From assembly GCF_007860075.1 (NCBI RefSeq), contig NZ_SJPP01000002.1:434001-498000 (forward strand): a DNA stretch of 64,000 bases, read 5' to 3'. Positions 36,605 to 45,393 of this stretch are shown one piece after another; position 1 is the stretch's first letter; the number at the start of each line of letters is the position of its first letter. The translations under genes were made by a program, and so were the position numbers. Origin of the DNA: Symmachiella macrocystis. GTDB lineage: Bacteria; Planctomycetota; Planctomycetia; Planctomycetales; Planctomycetaceae. Under the pieces are notes generated by a model that was not told the DNA's origin, ran no database searches, and worked only from the letters and a program-made list of their open reading frames with translations.

Positions 36605-38476
36605 CTAACCCCGCACATCCACCGGCTGCCGTCGCAGGTCGTCGATGATCGCTTGCACGCTGGCAAACAAATCCGATTGCGGCAGGTCGGCGGCGGATTG
36701 GAGTTCTTCTTGTAGCGAACCGAGCAGATGCGCACGCAGTAGTTCGGAAAACCAAGTCACCCGCCGGGCTGTGAAACCAGCTTGGAGTTGGCGGAACTTG
36801 CTTTCTAGATACCGCAACCCCTCGGACGTGCCACTCACAGCCGCTTCGCCCACCACAACAGCTCCGGTGCCGCCGGCGATATCCCCCACGATATGCACGG
36901 CGGCTTGCGTCATGGCGTCTCCCATCAAAGGAGAGACCGCTTGGCCGACCGGTAGGCCGCCGGCAAAGAAAAACACGACCGACGTCATCGGCCGGGCTGC
37001 GGCAGCAACGGTATCCAGACGTTTTAAAAACGAATACATCTGTGGGCTGTCGTCGCGGAAGGTATGCATCTGTGCCGCGACGAGTTGTGACATCTCGTCC
37101 GCCAAATCCAGCGATTTGTATTCGGTCGAGAGGGTCTCCAACAATGCCTCACGTGATTTTCCGGCTAGGACTTTTTCCAATCGTGGCTGCAGCAGGGCAT
37201 TGCCGAATTGGCTCAGTTGTGTCAATCCGTCATACAGGCGGCTGATGGCTTCGACGATCGTATTCCATTCCCGGCTGCGGTATTCCTCCAGCGGGTCGGT
37301 CGGTTCACCCGCGATATGATTCCGCGCCCAGCGAAACGGGGCAACGACACCGCGGCCGACGGTGTTGTAAAAATTGTGCACCGCCCGAGGAAATCCCTCG
37401 CGCTGTTCCCGCCACCAGTCGCGAACGTGATACACAAGCAATGAATTCGGCACGGGCGGCCAGTCATCGATGCGAGCCAGCTGATTCGACGAAAACAATT
37501 CGGCCGCTGATTGAAAGTCGAGGCTTTTGAGCCGCACTTCATCCAAGTATCCCGGCACACCCTGTTGTGGGTCCAACAATCGGGCCAACGAGGTTTGCAA
37601 CGTGTGATATTTGATGTCGTCAAAACGAAGTTGCGACAATTCCGCCGACAGGTCGCGGGCATCGTCAAGCGCGGCCGACGGTTCGTCGGGGACAGGAAAT
37701 TCGCGAATGTAAAACGGCAGCCGACCATTCTCCGCCGCTTCGCGATCGTGCGGAGCCAGATACACGCATTCAGGTCGAATCTCTGTTTCCCGGCAAAAGG
37801 TGTCCAGCCATAGCGGCCAATATTGTTCGTCGTCGGGGAGTTGGCATTGATTGAAGACAACGATGACCGCCTTGCCTTCGACGGCCGCTTTGCGAAAAAA
37901 CTGTTTGACGGCGGCGTCGTTATATTTTTGTTGGGTCAACAGGGCGATCAACACGTCGGCGCAATGCCGAATGCAATCGGCGCGGTGCCAATTGACCTCT
38001 GCATCGCTATCGATGTCGGGCGTATCGAGCACCAGCAAATTCTCCGGCAATTCCGGAATCATCCGCCAAAACAACCGGTGCTCGGCCACCTCTTGCAGCG
38101 GCGCAGCTGCATCGGTCCACTCCTTGACGACGAAGCCCTGGAAAATGGCCGAAAGATCATGCCGTTGCGAAAACCCCTGGGGAACCAGGCAGGTGGGATG
38201 TTTTGTCCCCGAGGCGAGCGGGCTGGTGGCACTGGCGTCGCAGCCTGCCAGATGATTGAACACCACGCTTTTGCCGATATTGGTCCCACCGACGACAGCG
38301 GCGACGATGTAGGGATCGCCGACCAGTTGCGGCATCAACTTGCGGGTCAGCAGTTCGTACCACTCCCGTCCGGCGAGTGGGGGCAACTGCAACAACCGCG
38401 TCGACTGCTCCAACTCCACAACCGCGGCATGCAAACGCCGCACTCCCTGTGCACTTTCGGCAAACGGCGTGGCCAT
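36605..38476 (-). CDS. Dynamin-like / 50S-type GTPase with membrane-active C-terminus
   Basis: 623 residues from the ATG at 38476. GTPase motifs: G1 VVGGTNIGKSVVFNHL (63-70), a Thr in the SPLASGTKHPT switch region, G3 LVLDTPDID (151-154), and G4 VVFNQCQLPDD (209-212), where the usual NKxD is NQCQ. A helical stretch follows, and near 470-550 a hydrophobic Gly/Ala-rich segment (TSVVFFFAGGLPVGQAVSPL, GDIAGGTGAVVVGEAAV) that could insert in the membrane, as in dynamin-like proteins. Partners are not known. The G4 change may alter nucleotide specificity. Confidence 0.82.
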   Translation of the reverse strand: MATPFAESAQGVRRLHAAVVELEQSTRLLQLPPLAGREWYELLTRKLMPQLVGDPYIVAAVVGGTNIGKSVVFNHLAGCDASATSPLASGTKHPTCLVPQGFSQRHDLSAIFQGFVVKEWTDAAAPLQEVAEHRLFWRMIPELPENLLVLDTPDIDSDAEVNWHRADCIRHCADVLIALLTQQKYNDAAVKQFFRKAAVEGKAVIVVFNQCQLPDDEQYWPLWLDTFCRETEIRPECVYLAPHDREAAENGRLPFYIREFPVPDEPSAALDDARDLSAELSQLRFDDIKYHTLQTSLARLLDPQQGVPGYLDEVRLKSLDFQSAAELFSSNQLARIDDWPPVPNSLLVYHVRDWWREQREGFPRAVHNFYNTVGRGVVAPFRWARNHIAGEPTDPLEEYRSREWNTIVEAISRLYDGLTQLSQFGNALLQPRLEKVLAGKSREALLETLSTEYKSLDLADEMSQLVAAQMHTFRDDSPQMYSFLKRLDTVAAAARPMTSVVFFFAGGLPVGQAVSPLMGDAMTQAAVHIVGDIAGGTGAVVVGEAAVSGTSEGLRYLESKFRQLQAGFTARRVTWFSELLRAHLLGSLQEELQSAADLPQSDLFASVQAIIDDLRRQPVDVRG

Positions 38477-38683
38477 ATTGGTGTGGGTCTCCGCGAAGTT
38501 GATAGAGCGGCGCCGGCGCGCCAATCGAACGAAGAGTATAGCAGAAGCCGCAAAAATCACAGAAGTTCAGTACGGGCGGATTTTTTCGCAATTTGCCACG
38601 AAATCCACTCAGTGATTCGCTCATCGGCAAGATTCATTGACAGCGCCGGATCGATTCCCTAGATTGTCCGACGCAGCTCACTG

Positions 38684-38757
38684 GGGCGATTGACGCAATT
38701 GGTTAGCGTGCTTCCTTTACACGGAAGAAGTTACAGGTTCGAGTCCTGTATCGCCCA
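38684..38757 (+). tRNA. tRNA-Val (anticodon UAC)
   Basis: Folds well: acceptor GGGCGAT with ATCGCCC, D-stem ACGC/GCGT with a GG-containing loop, anticodon stem CTTCC/GGAAG with loop TTTACAC (anticodon TAC), a 5-nt variable loop, T-stem ACAGG/CCTGT with loop TTCGAGT, discriminator A. No CCA is encoded. It is the integration target of the island. Confidence 0.95.
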
Positions 38758-38759
38758 CT
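38734..38759. repeat. attL: direct repeat in tRNA-Val 3' end
   Basis: 26 bp beginning CAGGTTCGAG and ending CGCCCACT, identical to 55420-55445. It covers the T-arm and acceptor end of the tRNA. The stop codon of the broken integrase touches its right end. Confidence 0.85.
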
Positions 38760-39600
38760 TATTCGCTCGTCAATGTATCACGGCTTACCTCAGACCCCTG
38801 AAACACAGGGGGCTTTTCATTCCTTGAAGAGGCTTGATGAGACTTGACGTGCGGTGAATGTGCCGGATTCTGTGCCAGAATCTCTGGCCGTGTTCGCGGC
38901 CCGGTCGGTTCCTTCGTGGCTCGATTGAAATGGTCAGCCGTCACTTGACGGTAATGCCCGTCAGCAATCTTCTCGGTGTGCCCAAGCCAGGCTGCGGCCT
39001 CATGCGATGGGAACAGGTCCGCCAGCTCAGTCGATCGAGTCGCCCTAAAGTTCTGCCACAGACGCGGCAAAGGCGTGAGGCCAGCTTTCACGATCGCTCG
39101 TTTGAGCCACGTCCGCAGATTCTAATCGCCTGACCGGACTGATGGGAAGATATAGACGTCTCCTTCCGATGCTGTGCCAAAAGCATCCTGAAGGGCGGGA
39201 AAGACCTCGGGAAATATCGTGCAGACTCGGCTGTCACCTCCGGGATACCTCTCCGTTTTGGGCGAAGTGATCAGAACTCGACGATCCCCCCAGTCAATAC
39301 CCTCCATTTCAACGGCACGATCTCCTTGGGGATAAAGTACTGGCAGCCGCGCGACGGAATCACTGAGCCGACCAAATCAGCGAAGGGGTTCGTTGTGATT
39401 TGCTTTCTACGCGCGGCTAAGCGGCAGAACATCTTCACATTTGCTGATCTCTTGTGAACCGTGTTTTCCGCCAGTTGCTCATGGGCAGCCAACCACGCGG
39501 CCCAACTATCAGCCTCTGCTGAGGTGATCGAGCCAATTATTCGGTCCGCACCGAAGAACTCAATGAGATTCCGTCGCGTGTGTGGGAGCGGCTACTCTCG
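38759..39600 (-). pseudogene. Tyrosine recombinase (island integrase), broken
   Basis: Reading from ~39600 down: NLIEFFGADRIIGSITSAEA, AAWLAAHEQLAENTVHKRSA, FIPKEIVPLKW (frame change), IDWGDRRVLITSPKTERYPG, FPSVRSGD then a TAG stop, then LRTWLKRAIVKAGLTPLPRL, WQNFRATRSTEL and WLGHTEKIADGHYRQV. The last pieces are the R-x-x-R, His and Tyr block of the catalytic domain. The segment that should carry the first catalytic Arg (before LKW) is deleted. Start codon is also lost. It ends at the att site. The small hairpin 38795-38811 lies in its 3' end. Confidence 0.85.
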
Positions 39601-39779
39601 AAACGGACTCGTAACGTGAGTCAGTGATCTTGGCTCAAACGCTCGTCCAACCCGCTCCGCTAGGTTTGGATTTTGCAGCGCCGTAAGTTCGGTACCGCTG
39701 AATCGAGAGTTAACATCCAAAACTAAGGGGCGGAGGTCCGTTGAGACGGCGAATCGCCAATCCAGACTGCGACTGCAGA

Positions 39780-39944
39780 TTAAGTTAGGCTGAATAATTT
39801 TACCTGTGCGGTCTGTTTGGTGCGGGTCTCTTTGTGCGGCGCATACACCTGCACGGTCGGCACCTCCAGGTCCTGTGCCACTTCCAGATGCACCCCCAAG
39901 CCGACATCGACCGAAGCGAACACGCCAATAGGCCATTTCTCCAT
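39780..39944 (-). pseudogene. Sugar phosphate isomerase/epimerase N-terminal fragment
   Basis: The first ~45 residues of a TIM-barrel sugar isomerase/epimerase-like protein as found in planctomycetes: MEKWPIGVFASVDVGLGVHL, EVAQDLEVPTVQVYAPHKET. After that the sequence leaves the family and soon stops. It is head to head with the WD40 fragment (five bases between), so both look like rearrangement debris. Confidence 0.6.
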
Positions 39945-39949
39945 CGCAG

Positions 39950-40414
39950 ATGTCTCCTCAACGTAAGCTGGAACGCATATTGAACATCGGCCAATTGACC
40001 GGGGCAGTAGCGTGGAATCCAGATGGAACGCAACTCGCCACCGACAGCGACGATGGTACGATCCAGTTATGGACACCGGACGGACAATCGGAGGCTTTAC
40101 TTAAAGGGCATGAAAACCGGGCGACCTGCATCGCTTGGTGTCCCGACGGCCAATGGATCGCTTAAGGAGGACGGGATAGCAAGATTCGCCTGTGGGACGC
40201 CTCGACCCAGCAGCAACTTTGAATTTTGCAAGTGTTTGGCGACGGTGAATCTGTCAAAGTTGCCCCCGACGGTCGCATTCTCGACGGCAATCCCGTGATT
40301 GTCGATCGCGGATTCCGATACATCCTCGAAAAACCAACGGGAGCAATCGAAATCCTCACGCGCCGCCAGTTTCATAACCGCACTGGGAAGGTGGCAACGA
40401 TGAAGGACCGTTAG
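39950..40414 (+). pseudogene. WD40 protein C-terminal remnant with two in-frame stops
   Basis: One continuous frame: LTGAVAWNPDGTQLATDSDD, NRATCIAWCPDGQWIA, then TAA (40163-40165), GGRDSKIRLWDASTQQQL, then TGA, then FGDGESVKVAPDGRILDGNP, VDRGFRYILEKPTGAIEILT. The order is WD40 blades plus the same kind of cap that ends the 22670-24841 protein. No frameshift, only two stops. A degraded paralogue or imported relative. Confidence 0.75.
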
Positions 40415-40638
40415 GCGAGGGCAGGTACCTCGGTTTCGGCGTACCGAACGCGGCCCCAAAGCCCAAATGCTACACCGGGAAGTGATTCTGCTCATGGGAG
40501 TGGTATTGCTGACAGGAGGTGGCGTGTCAATTGTCCCATGGAGCGATTGCCCAACCCGTCAACCATCCAGCCTATCCAAATCCAGACGATTTATACCTGA
40601 GACTTATTCGAATTCCGGTGCCAAGGGTAATGGAAGTC

Positions 40639-41340
40639 TCACGAATAAGGCCAGGAAAGTGATTTGACCCAACTATATCCGAGCCCATACTTATGTTTGA
40701 ACGACGACTTGACGAATTTGCGGAGTTGCCTTTTAAAACGCTTCAACGCTGGTTTTTCAATGCTGGGGAGTCGTCGAATTCTTTCTTGGATCTCGGCGAC
40801 TGGATCTGAACGATCGTATGCCCCGATCAATTCGCCAGATTCAAAGACAAGTTCAAATGCTTCCAGGCTCCACGAGGCGACGGCATCATCATTGAGATCA
40901 CTATAGTCAACGTCAATACGCCATGAGGCATCATTGTAACCCAGTTGAGCAGCGTCATAGTCAATCCACTCACGTGTCAATAGTACGCCGCCGCTATATT
41001 CCAGATGGACATTCAAATCCTGGTAGCAATTGTGGAAATTTGAGGATTCGCCGTCAGGCGGTGGCGACGGGGCGACACCATCGATCGGAGGGCCATCTAT
41101 GGCTTCGAAACCGTATGGCGCGCTGTGGTTTGATCTGACGGGGCTAACAAAGAGAGTATTAAGTATTAATCTTTCATCCAACGTTGCGTATTCCGCGACG
41201 TACCCTCGGACGCAGCCGGTGATGTAAGCCAAGATTGGTATGTCGAAGACCTCTACATCGAATACATCGCCGTTACTCGTCGCAGCGACAGAATACGTAA
41301 CTTCGTTATGATGAAATAGGTCGCGTTGGCTCACAAGCAT
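40639..41340 (-). CDS. Hypothetical protein
   Basis: 233 residues, no recognised family. It begins MLVSQRDLFHHNEVTYSVAA; the first ~180 residues are acidic and beta-rich (REWIDYDAAQLGYNDASWRI, ASWSLEAFELVFESGELIG) and the last ~50 are basic and helical (IEKPALKRFKRQLRKFVKSS). No signal peptide. It is a standalone gene in the island, flanked by remnants and by a long gap. No ribosome site stands out. Real expression is uncertain, but the length and composition support a gene. Confidence 0.55.
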   Translation of the reverse strand: MLVSQRDLFHHNEVTYSVAATSNGDVFDVEVFDIPILAYITGCVRGYVAEYATLDERLILNTLFVSPVRSNHSAPYGFEAIDGPPIDGVAPSPPPDGESSNFHNCYQDLNVHLEYSGGVLLTREWIDYDAAQLGYNDASWRIDVDYSDLNDDAVASWSLEAFELVFESGELIGAYDRSDPVAEIQERIRRLPSIEKPALKRFKRQLRKFVKSSFKHKYGLGYSWVKSLSWPYS

Positions 41341-42103
41341 GGCATAGCGCCGTATTGAAAAACAGGAATGTGCTCCTCGTATGATACAAAAAAAGCGATT
41401 TGCTCCAAATTATTAGAGATGTGACCGACGAATGTAACCGAGGCAGATGAATGGGCGGGCGCTATTTGGTAAATCTTGGTAAACTTCTGATGACTTTACC
41501 AACCTTCCTGGCTGATCACATGGCAGGAGACTCTTCCCACATCCAACGAAAAGGGCGCGTAAATCACCTTGAAGATGCTATGCACGATGAGGCGACTCTA
41601 TATCCCTGCTTGCCGGTCATGATCATTAGTTTCGGCCGTTCGTCCGCGACGGAAAAAGCAGCTGACTAATCAAGGGCGCGACGCAACGAGGAAAATACGT
41701 CACAGCCGGTGTTTATTTAATACGTGGCGAATTCGAGGCGCCAATGCCAACCTGTATGATCATCGTACAGTATTCATAAATTCGAACACAATTTCTGTAA
41801 ACTAGCAAGGAAATCATTCTAGCGTACTATTGCCCGTCCCGTTAAACGCCAGCCCACCCCGAACCGGAGAGTTCGAGAGTTTCGAACGGGGGTGTCCTTT
41901 AAACGGAAACGGGGCAGGCCGGTCTTTCCGGCCACTCGAGGTGCGTCGAGTCGGGCGAAAACGACTCCATTTTATGGAATACCACGCCGCATGAGGTTAT
42001 CATCGGTGGAACTGCCCGCCGACGTAGCTTAGCCAAAATCCATCTCGGGAAAATCGGTTGATCACTCCCAATTAAACCACGATTTCATTTGAGGATTGAT
42101 AAC
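41341..42103. other. Intergenic region with structured element; no gene called
   Basis: Apart from the folded element at 41831-41951, no convincing gene is seen. A 72-codon plus frame (41451-41669) lacks motifs. Confidence 0.4.
41831..41951. ncRNA. Strongly structured element, candidate RNA or folded-DNA site
   Basis: Nested and consecutive helices can be drawn by eye: TGCCCGT (41831-41837) with ACGGGGCA (41909-41916); CCGTTAAA with TTTAAACGG; CACCCCG (41855-41861) with GGGGGTG (41888-41894); GTTCGA (41871-41876) with TCGAAC (41882-41887); then GGCCGG/CCGGCC (41917-41933) and ACTCGA/TCGAGT (41934-41951). Strand is not known. It matches no RNA family I recognise. Confidence 0.4.
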
Positions 42104-42961
42104 ATGCGGTCTTTTATCGCACTTTGCCTGCTGCTTGTTCCGACGATAGCTCTCGCCGACGATTCAGGCCTGAGCATTACTCCAGACGTCGTGTACGGCC
42201 ACAAGGACGGCCTCGCGCTGACGTTCGACGTATTCACGCCAACGCACGACGCAAATGGCGTTGGAATTCTGTTTATGGTCAGCGGTGGGTGGTACTCGCA
42301 TTGGGCGCCCCCGGAACAAATGCAGGGGCTTTTCAAACCGCTGACCGACAAAGGATTCACGGTCTTCGCGGTCCGGCATGGCAGCAGCCCGCGTTACGGA
42401 ATTCCCGATGCCGTCTCAGACGTTCGCCGCAGTGTCCGTTTCATTCGCAAAAATGCCGGCAAGTACAAGATTGACCCAAATCGACTGGGCGTGTTCGGTA
42501 TGAGCGCGGGAGGACACCTCTCCCTGATACTCGGCACAACGGCCGACGAAGGGAACCCGGACGACAAGGACCCCGTCGGTAGAATCAGCGACCGGGTACA
42601 GGCCGTAGTGGCGTTCGTCGCTCCAACCGATCTGACGATTATGGTAAAGGACTACCCGCAGCGATTGCCGGCTTACGCAAATTTCCCGGCGCTCGATCTG
42701 GGAATGAAGGAAGCGGAAAGTCATTCCCCCTTGAGGTATGTCACTCCCGACGATGCACCGACACTCTTACTCGCTGGAGCAAAGGACGACCTCGTGCCGA
42801 TCGATCATAGCCGCAAGATTCAAGCGGAATTCGATGCCAAAAAGATTCCAAACCAATTGATCGAGTTTGAAAACTCCGGGCACGGTTTCACCCCAGATGA
42901 CATGCAACGATCCGTCGCGGAAATGGCGACTTGGTTTGAGAAACACCTGGCCAAACAGTGA
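42104..42961 (+). CDS. Exported alpha/beta hydrolase (esterase/lipase-like)
   Basis: 285 residues from the ATG at 42104 with GAGGA upstream; a TTG five codons earlier is also in frame. Signal peptide MRSFIALCLLLVPTIALADD. Fold motifs: FMVSGGWYSHW in the oxyanion position (Ser replaces the His of HGGGW), nucleophile in GVFGMSAGGHLSL, Asp in AGAKDDLVP and His in NSGHGFTPDD. Substrate unknown; the family covers carboxylesterases and acetyl-xylan-type esterases. It is in the island, next to an IS remnant downstream. Confidence 0.85.
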   Translation: MRSFIALCLLLVPTIALADDSGLSITPDVVYGHKDGLALTFDVFTPTHDANGVGILFMVSGGWYSHWAPPEQMQGLFKPLTDKGFTVFAVRHGSSPRYGIPDAVSDVRRSVRFIRKNAGKYKIDPNRLGVFGMSAGGHLSLILGTTADEGNPDDKDPVGRISDRVQAVVAFVAPTDLTIMVKDYPQRLPAYANFPALDLGMKEAESHSPLRYVTPDDAPTLLLAGAKDDLVPIDHSRKIQAEFDAKKIPNQLIEFENSGHGFTPDDMQRSVAEMATWFEKHLAKQ

Positions 42962-43124
42962 TCCCGTTCGGTTCCAATAAGATGTTTCATGGTAGACTGA
43001 CAGATTAATTGAAAAAGTTACCCTTCTAAAACGGCCCCCGATACCGAAAGTCCCGTTAACCGAAAAGAAGTACCAAAACCTTTGCCCCACTGGTTAACAG
43101 GATGCGCGACAAAAAGAGGTATCG

Positions 43125-43637
43125 CAGCCTTCGACAAACCGGCGTTTCAACGTCGAATATGTCACTCTCGTCTTCATCAACTTGGGAACTCGAAAGATCT
43201 ACGCTAAGCCGGTGGCGCTGCAGTCCGACGCCGCTCAGTTGGATCAGCAGGCTAGGTTCTTCCTGTTGGACCTCGAGGACAAGGGTGAAGAGTTCACCCA
43301 TTCGATCCGAGATCGCGACACAAATTTCACAGCTCAGTTTGACGATGTGCTCAAAGCCGAAGGGGTAAAGATCAAGGTCCTACCGGTACAGAACCCCAAC
43401 CTGAATTCCAAATGCGAACGAATCATCCAAAGCACCAAGCAGGAATGCCTGAACAATTTTCTGGTCTTCGGCGAGCAGCATCTGAACTACCTCGCCCGTG
43501 AATACATCCGTTATTACAAAGACGATCGCGCCCATTCTTCCTGTGGGAATTTACCGCCATCGTGCATTGATCCGCCACCGGAGAATAAGACCATCGTACT
43601 CGAGATATTGTTCGCTGCGAACGACTCGGCGGGTTGA
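43125..43637 (+). mobile_element. IS transposase remnant 1 (rve/DDE integrase core)
   Basis: C-terminal part of a transposase with an integrase core. FNVEYVTLVFINLGTRKIYA is followed by LDLEDKGEEFTHSIRDRDTN (second Asp), VKIKVLPVQNPNLNSKCERI (final Glu in CERI) and LNYLAREYIRYYKDDRAHSS. The N-terminal DNA-binding part and first Asp region are missing. Similar to the shorter copy at 44941-45236. No terminal inverted repeats were found. Not active. Confidence 0.75.
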
Positions 43638-43848
43638 TTCAATGGTATGAACGGGCTGCGTGATTTCGCCAACGTCTTCGCGGCTGCGCTCGTCTTGCGC
43701 ACTGACCGTGACAATCTCCCAATTTGCAATAGCAACTGGGGCTAGAGACCATGATTTCCGCCGACAGTTCTGTCAAGCGATTTTCAGTGGAACGTCGTTT
43801 CGTCGTTTAACTTTCGTCCATCATTGTTTTTGGACCGCGCGTCTCGTA

Positions 43849-44613
43849 TCACGCCTGCCGGTCAATCCAGTCTACGCAGAGTTCCGCGATCTCCTTCCAC
43901 GCTGGTTCCAAACTCAAATAGTGACCGTAGCCGGGCGCCTCATGAAATGTGGTGCGCTCACCGTGGCGCTCAGCGATCAGCCGCGATGTTGACGGCGGGA
44001 CGGCTATATCGTCCGTACCGGACACCATCAGGACCGGACATTTGATGGCGTCATAGTCGATCCTAGTCGTCTGGTTGACGTCGAACATCCAGAAAAAAAG
44101 TTCGAACATAACCTGTCCCGACTCTGGCCCTAACCGGTCGAACACCCGCTTCTGCTCCTGAACATCGAGCTTGTTAAGACCAAACCGCGCCATGGTTTCA
44201 AAGTCGGGAAGCAGCGTCTCCTCCCAAAACGCGCCAGCAGAGATGAACATCTTGGCTAGTTCCCGCTCGTGGTCTGTTGTCGGCAGGATTCCCCAGTTGA
44301 CGCTGCCATTCAGCAGTACGATAGCGCTGGCCAGGCCGCGACTCGCGAGCTTCTGGGCGACAATGCCACCCAGTGAGTGACCAATTAGGATGGGCTGGGT
44401 ATTCAGCGTCCCAACGAATGATGCGATGTCCTCCACATAGTCGGCAATGCTTAACCCCTTCATCAGCACTGCATCTTTTGGTGATGGCGACGGGTCGTGG
44501 TGGCGATAGGCCGGGCAATGACAGGCAAACCCTTTCCCAGCAAAATACTCGGCAAAGTTCGCCAAGGTCCAGGGCCCAGCATTAGTGCCGTGGATAAAGA
44601 CGACGGTGTCCAT
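43849..44613 (-). CDS. Alpha/beta hydrolase
   Basis: 254 residues, no signal peptide. Triad motifs: FIHGTNAGPW for the oxyanion loop, PILIGHSLGGIVAQKLA with the nucleophile Ser (near 99), Asp in VSGTDDIAVPP and His in GYGHYLSLEP. A short lid lies between ~130 and 185. The family is broad (esterases, C-C hydrolases, haloperoxidase-like). The gene lies between two related IS remnants. No operon partner is visible. Confidence 0.88.
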   Translation of the reverse strand: MDTVVFIHGTNAGPWTLANFAEYFAGKGFACHCPAYRHHDPSPSPKDAVLMKGLSIADYVEDIASFVGTLNTQPILIGHSLGGIVAQKLASRGLASAIVLLNGSVNWGILPTTDHERELAKMFISAGAFWEETLLPDFETMARFGLNKLDVQEQKRVFDRLGPESGQVMFELFFWMFDVNQTTRIDYDAIKCPVLMVSGTDDIAVPPSTSRLIAERHGERTTFHEAPGYGHYLSLEPAWKEIAELCVDWIDRQA

Positions 44614-44940
44614 GAAGAAACATTCCCGATTCTAAGAACATAAAACTATCGCGAAAGCGCCCTCATCGCATGTTGCCCGGCACACTGGCTAACTTTGACG
44701 AAGCGCAGAAATCGAAACTACGACAACACCGATTCTACGATGTGAGATGCTGGCTGCAACGTAGTCGCACTTACCGGGTAGCCACTACAAAATCAAAAAC
44801 CTCAGCGGTTATCTCTACCGCCCAAATTTCTTGATGAGTCGAAGTGCTCGAAGTTGGACAATCTTCGACTGACCGGCCTCCTTCTTTGGGACCAGAAATC
44901 TGAATCGTATATCAGGCTCTGGTCTCGGTTGATGGGGGCA
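44614..44940. other. Intergenic gap, no gene seen
   Basis: Lies between the hydrolase gene and the second IS remnant. No open frame with a motif and no clear repeat. Confidence 0.4.
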
Positions 44941-45236
44941 GGTTACTGGTGCAAAACCCCAACCTGAATTCGCGCTGCGAGCAGGTGATCCAAAGCATCA
45001 ACCAGGAATGTTTGGACAATTATCTGTTGTTTGGTGAGCAGCACCTGAATTACCTCATCGGTGAATATGTCCGTTATCAAGACGAAGATCGCACCCATTC
45101 GTCCTGTGGGCATTTACCGTCCTCATGCATTGATCCGCCAGCGGGGAACAACACCTTCGTACTCGATGATATTGTTCGCCGCGAACGACCTGATCGGGTC
45201 GATTCAATGGTGCGAACTTGCCGCATGCTTCACTGA
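44941..45236 (+). mobile_element. IS transposase remnant 2 (rve C-terminus)
   Basis: Only the end of the integrase core remains: LVQNPNLNSRCEQVIQSINQ, CLDNYLLFGEQHLNYLIGEY. It aligns with remnant 1 but differs at many bases, so the copies are old. Similarity continues past the stop codons of both, up to about 43842 and 45414. Confidence 0.7.
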
Positions 45237-45393
45237 TCAGTAGGATTTCCACACGACGCACTCTCCGTGAGCGTCTTACCCCAAAACCCACCAATTTGAA
45301 AATGACAACTGCGGCTTACTACCGTTGTTTCCGCCGATAGTCCTTCCAGGAAACCTTGAGACCAACCCACTATCGTCGTTCGACTTTCGTCGC

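Noticed and set aside
37823-38662. 279-codon plus frame
   Set aside because: Antisense to the GTPase and running into the tRNA upstream region; no family likeness.
40163-40225. Stop-codon recoding (readthrough or selenocysteine) in the WD40 remnant
   Set aside because: Two different stops close together, a missing 5' part and a neighbouring fragment point to decay; no SECIS-like hairpin is seen.
41451-41669. 72-codon plus frame
   Set aside because: No motif and no ribosome site; too weak to call.
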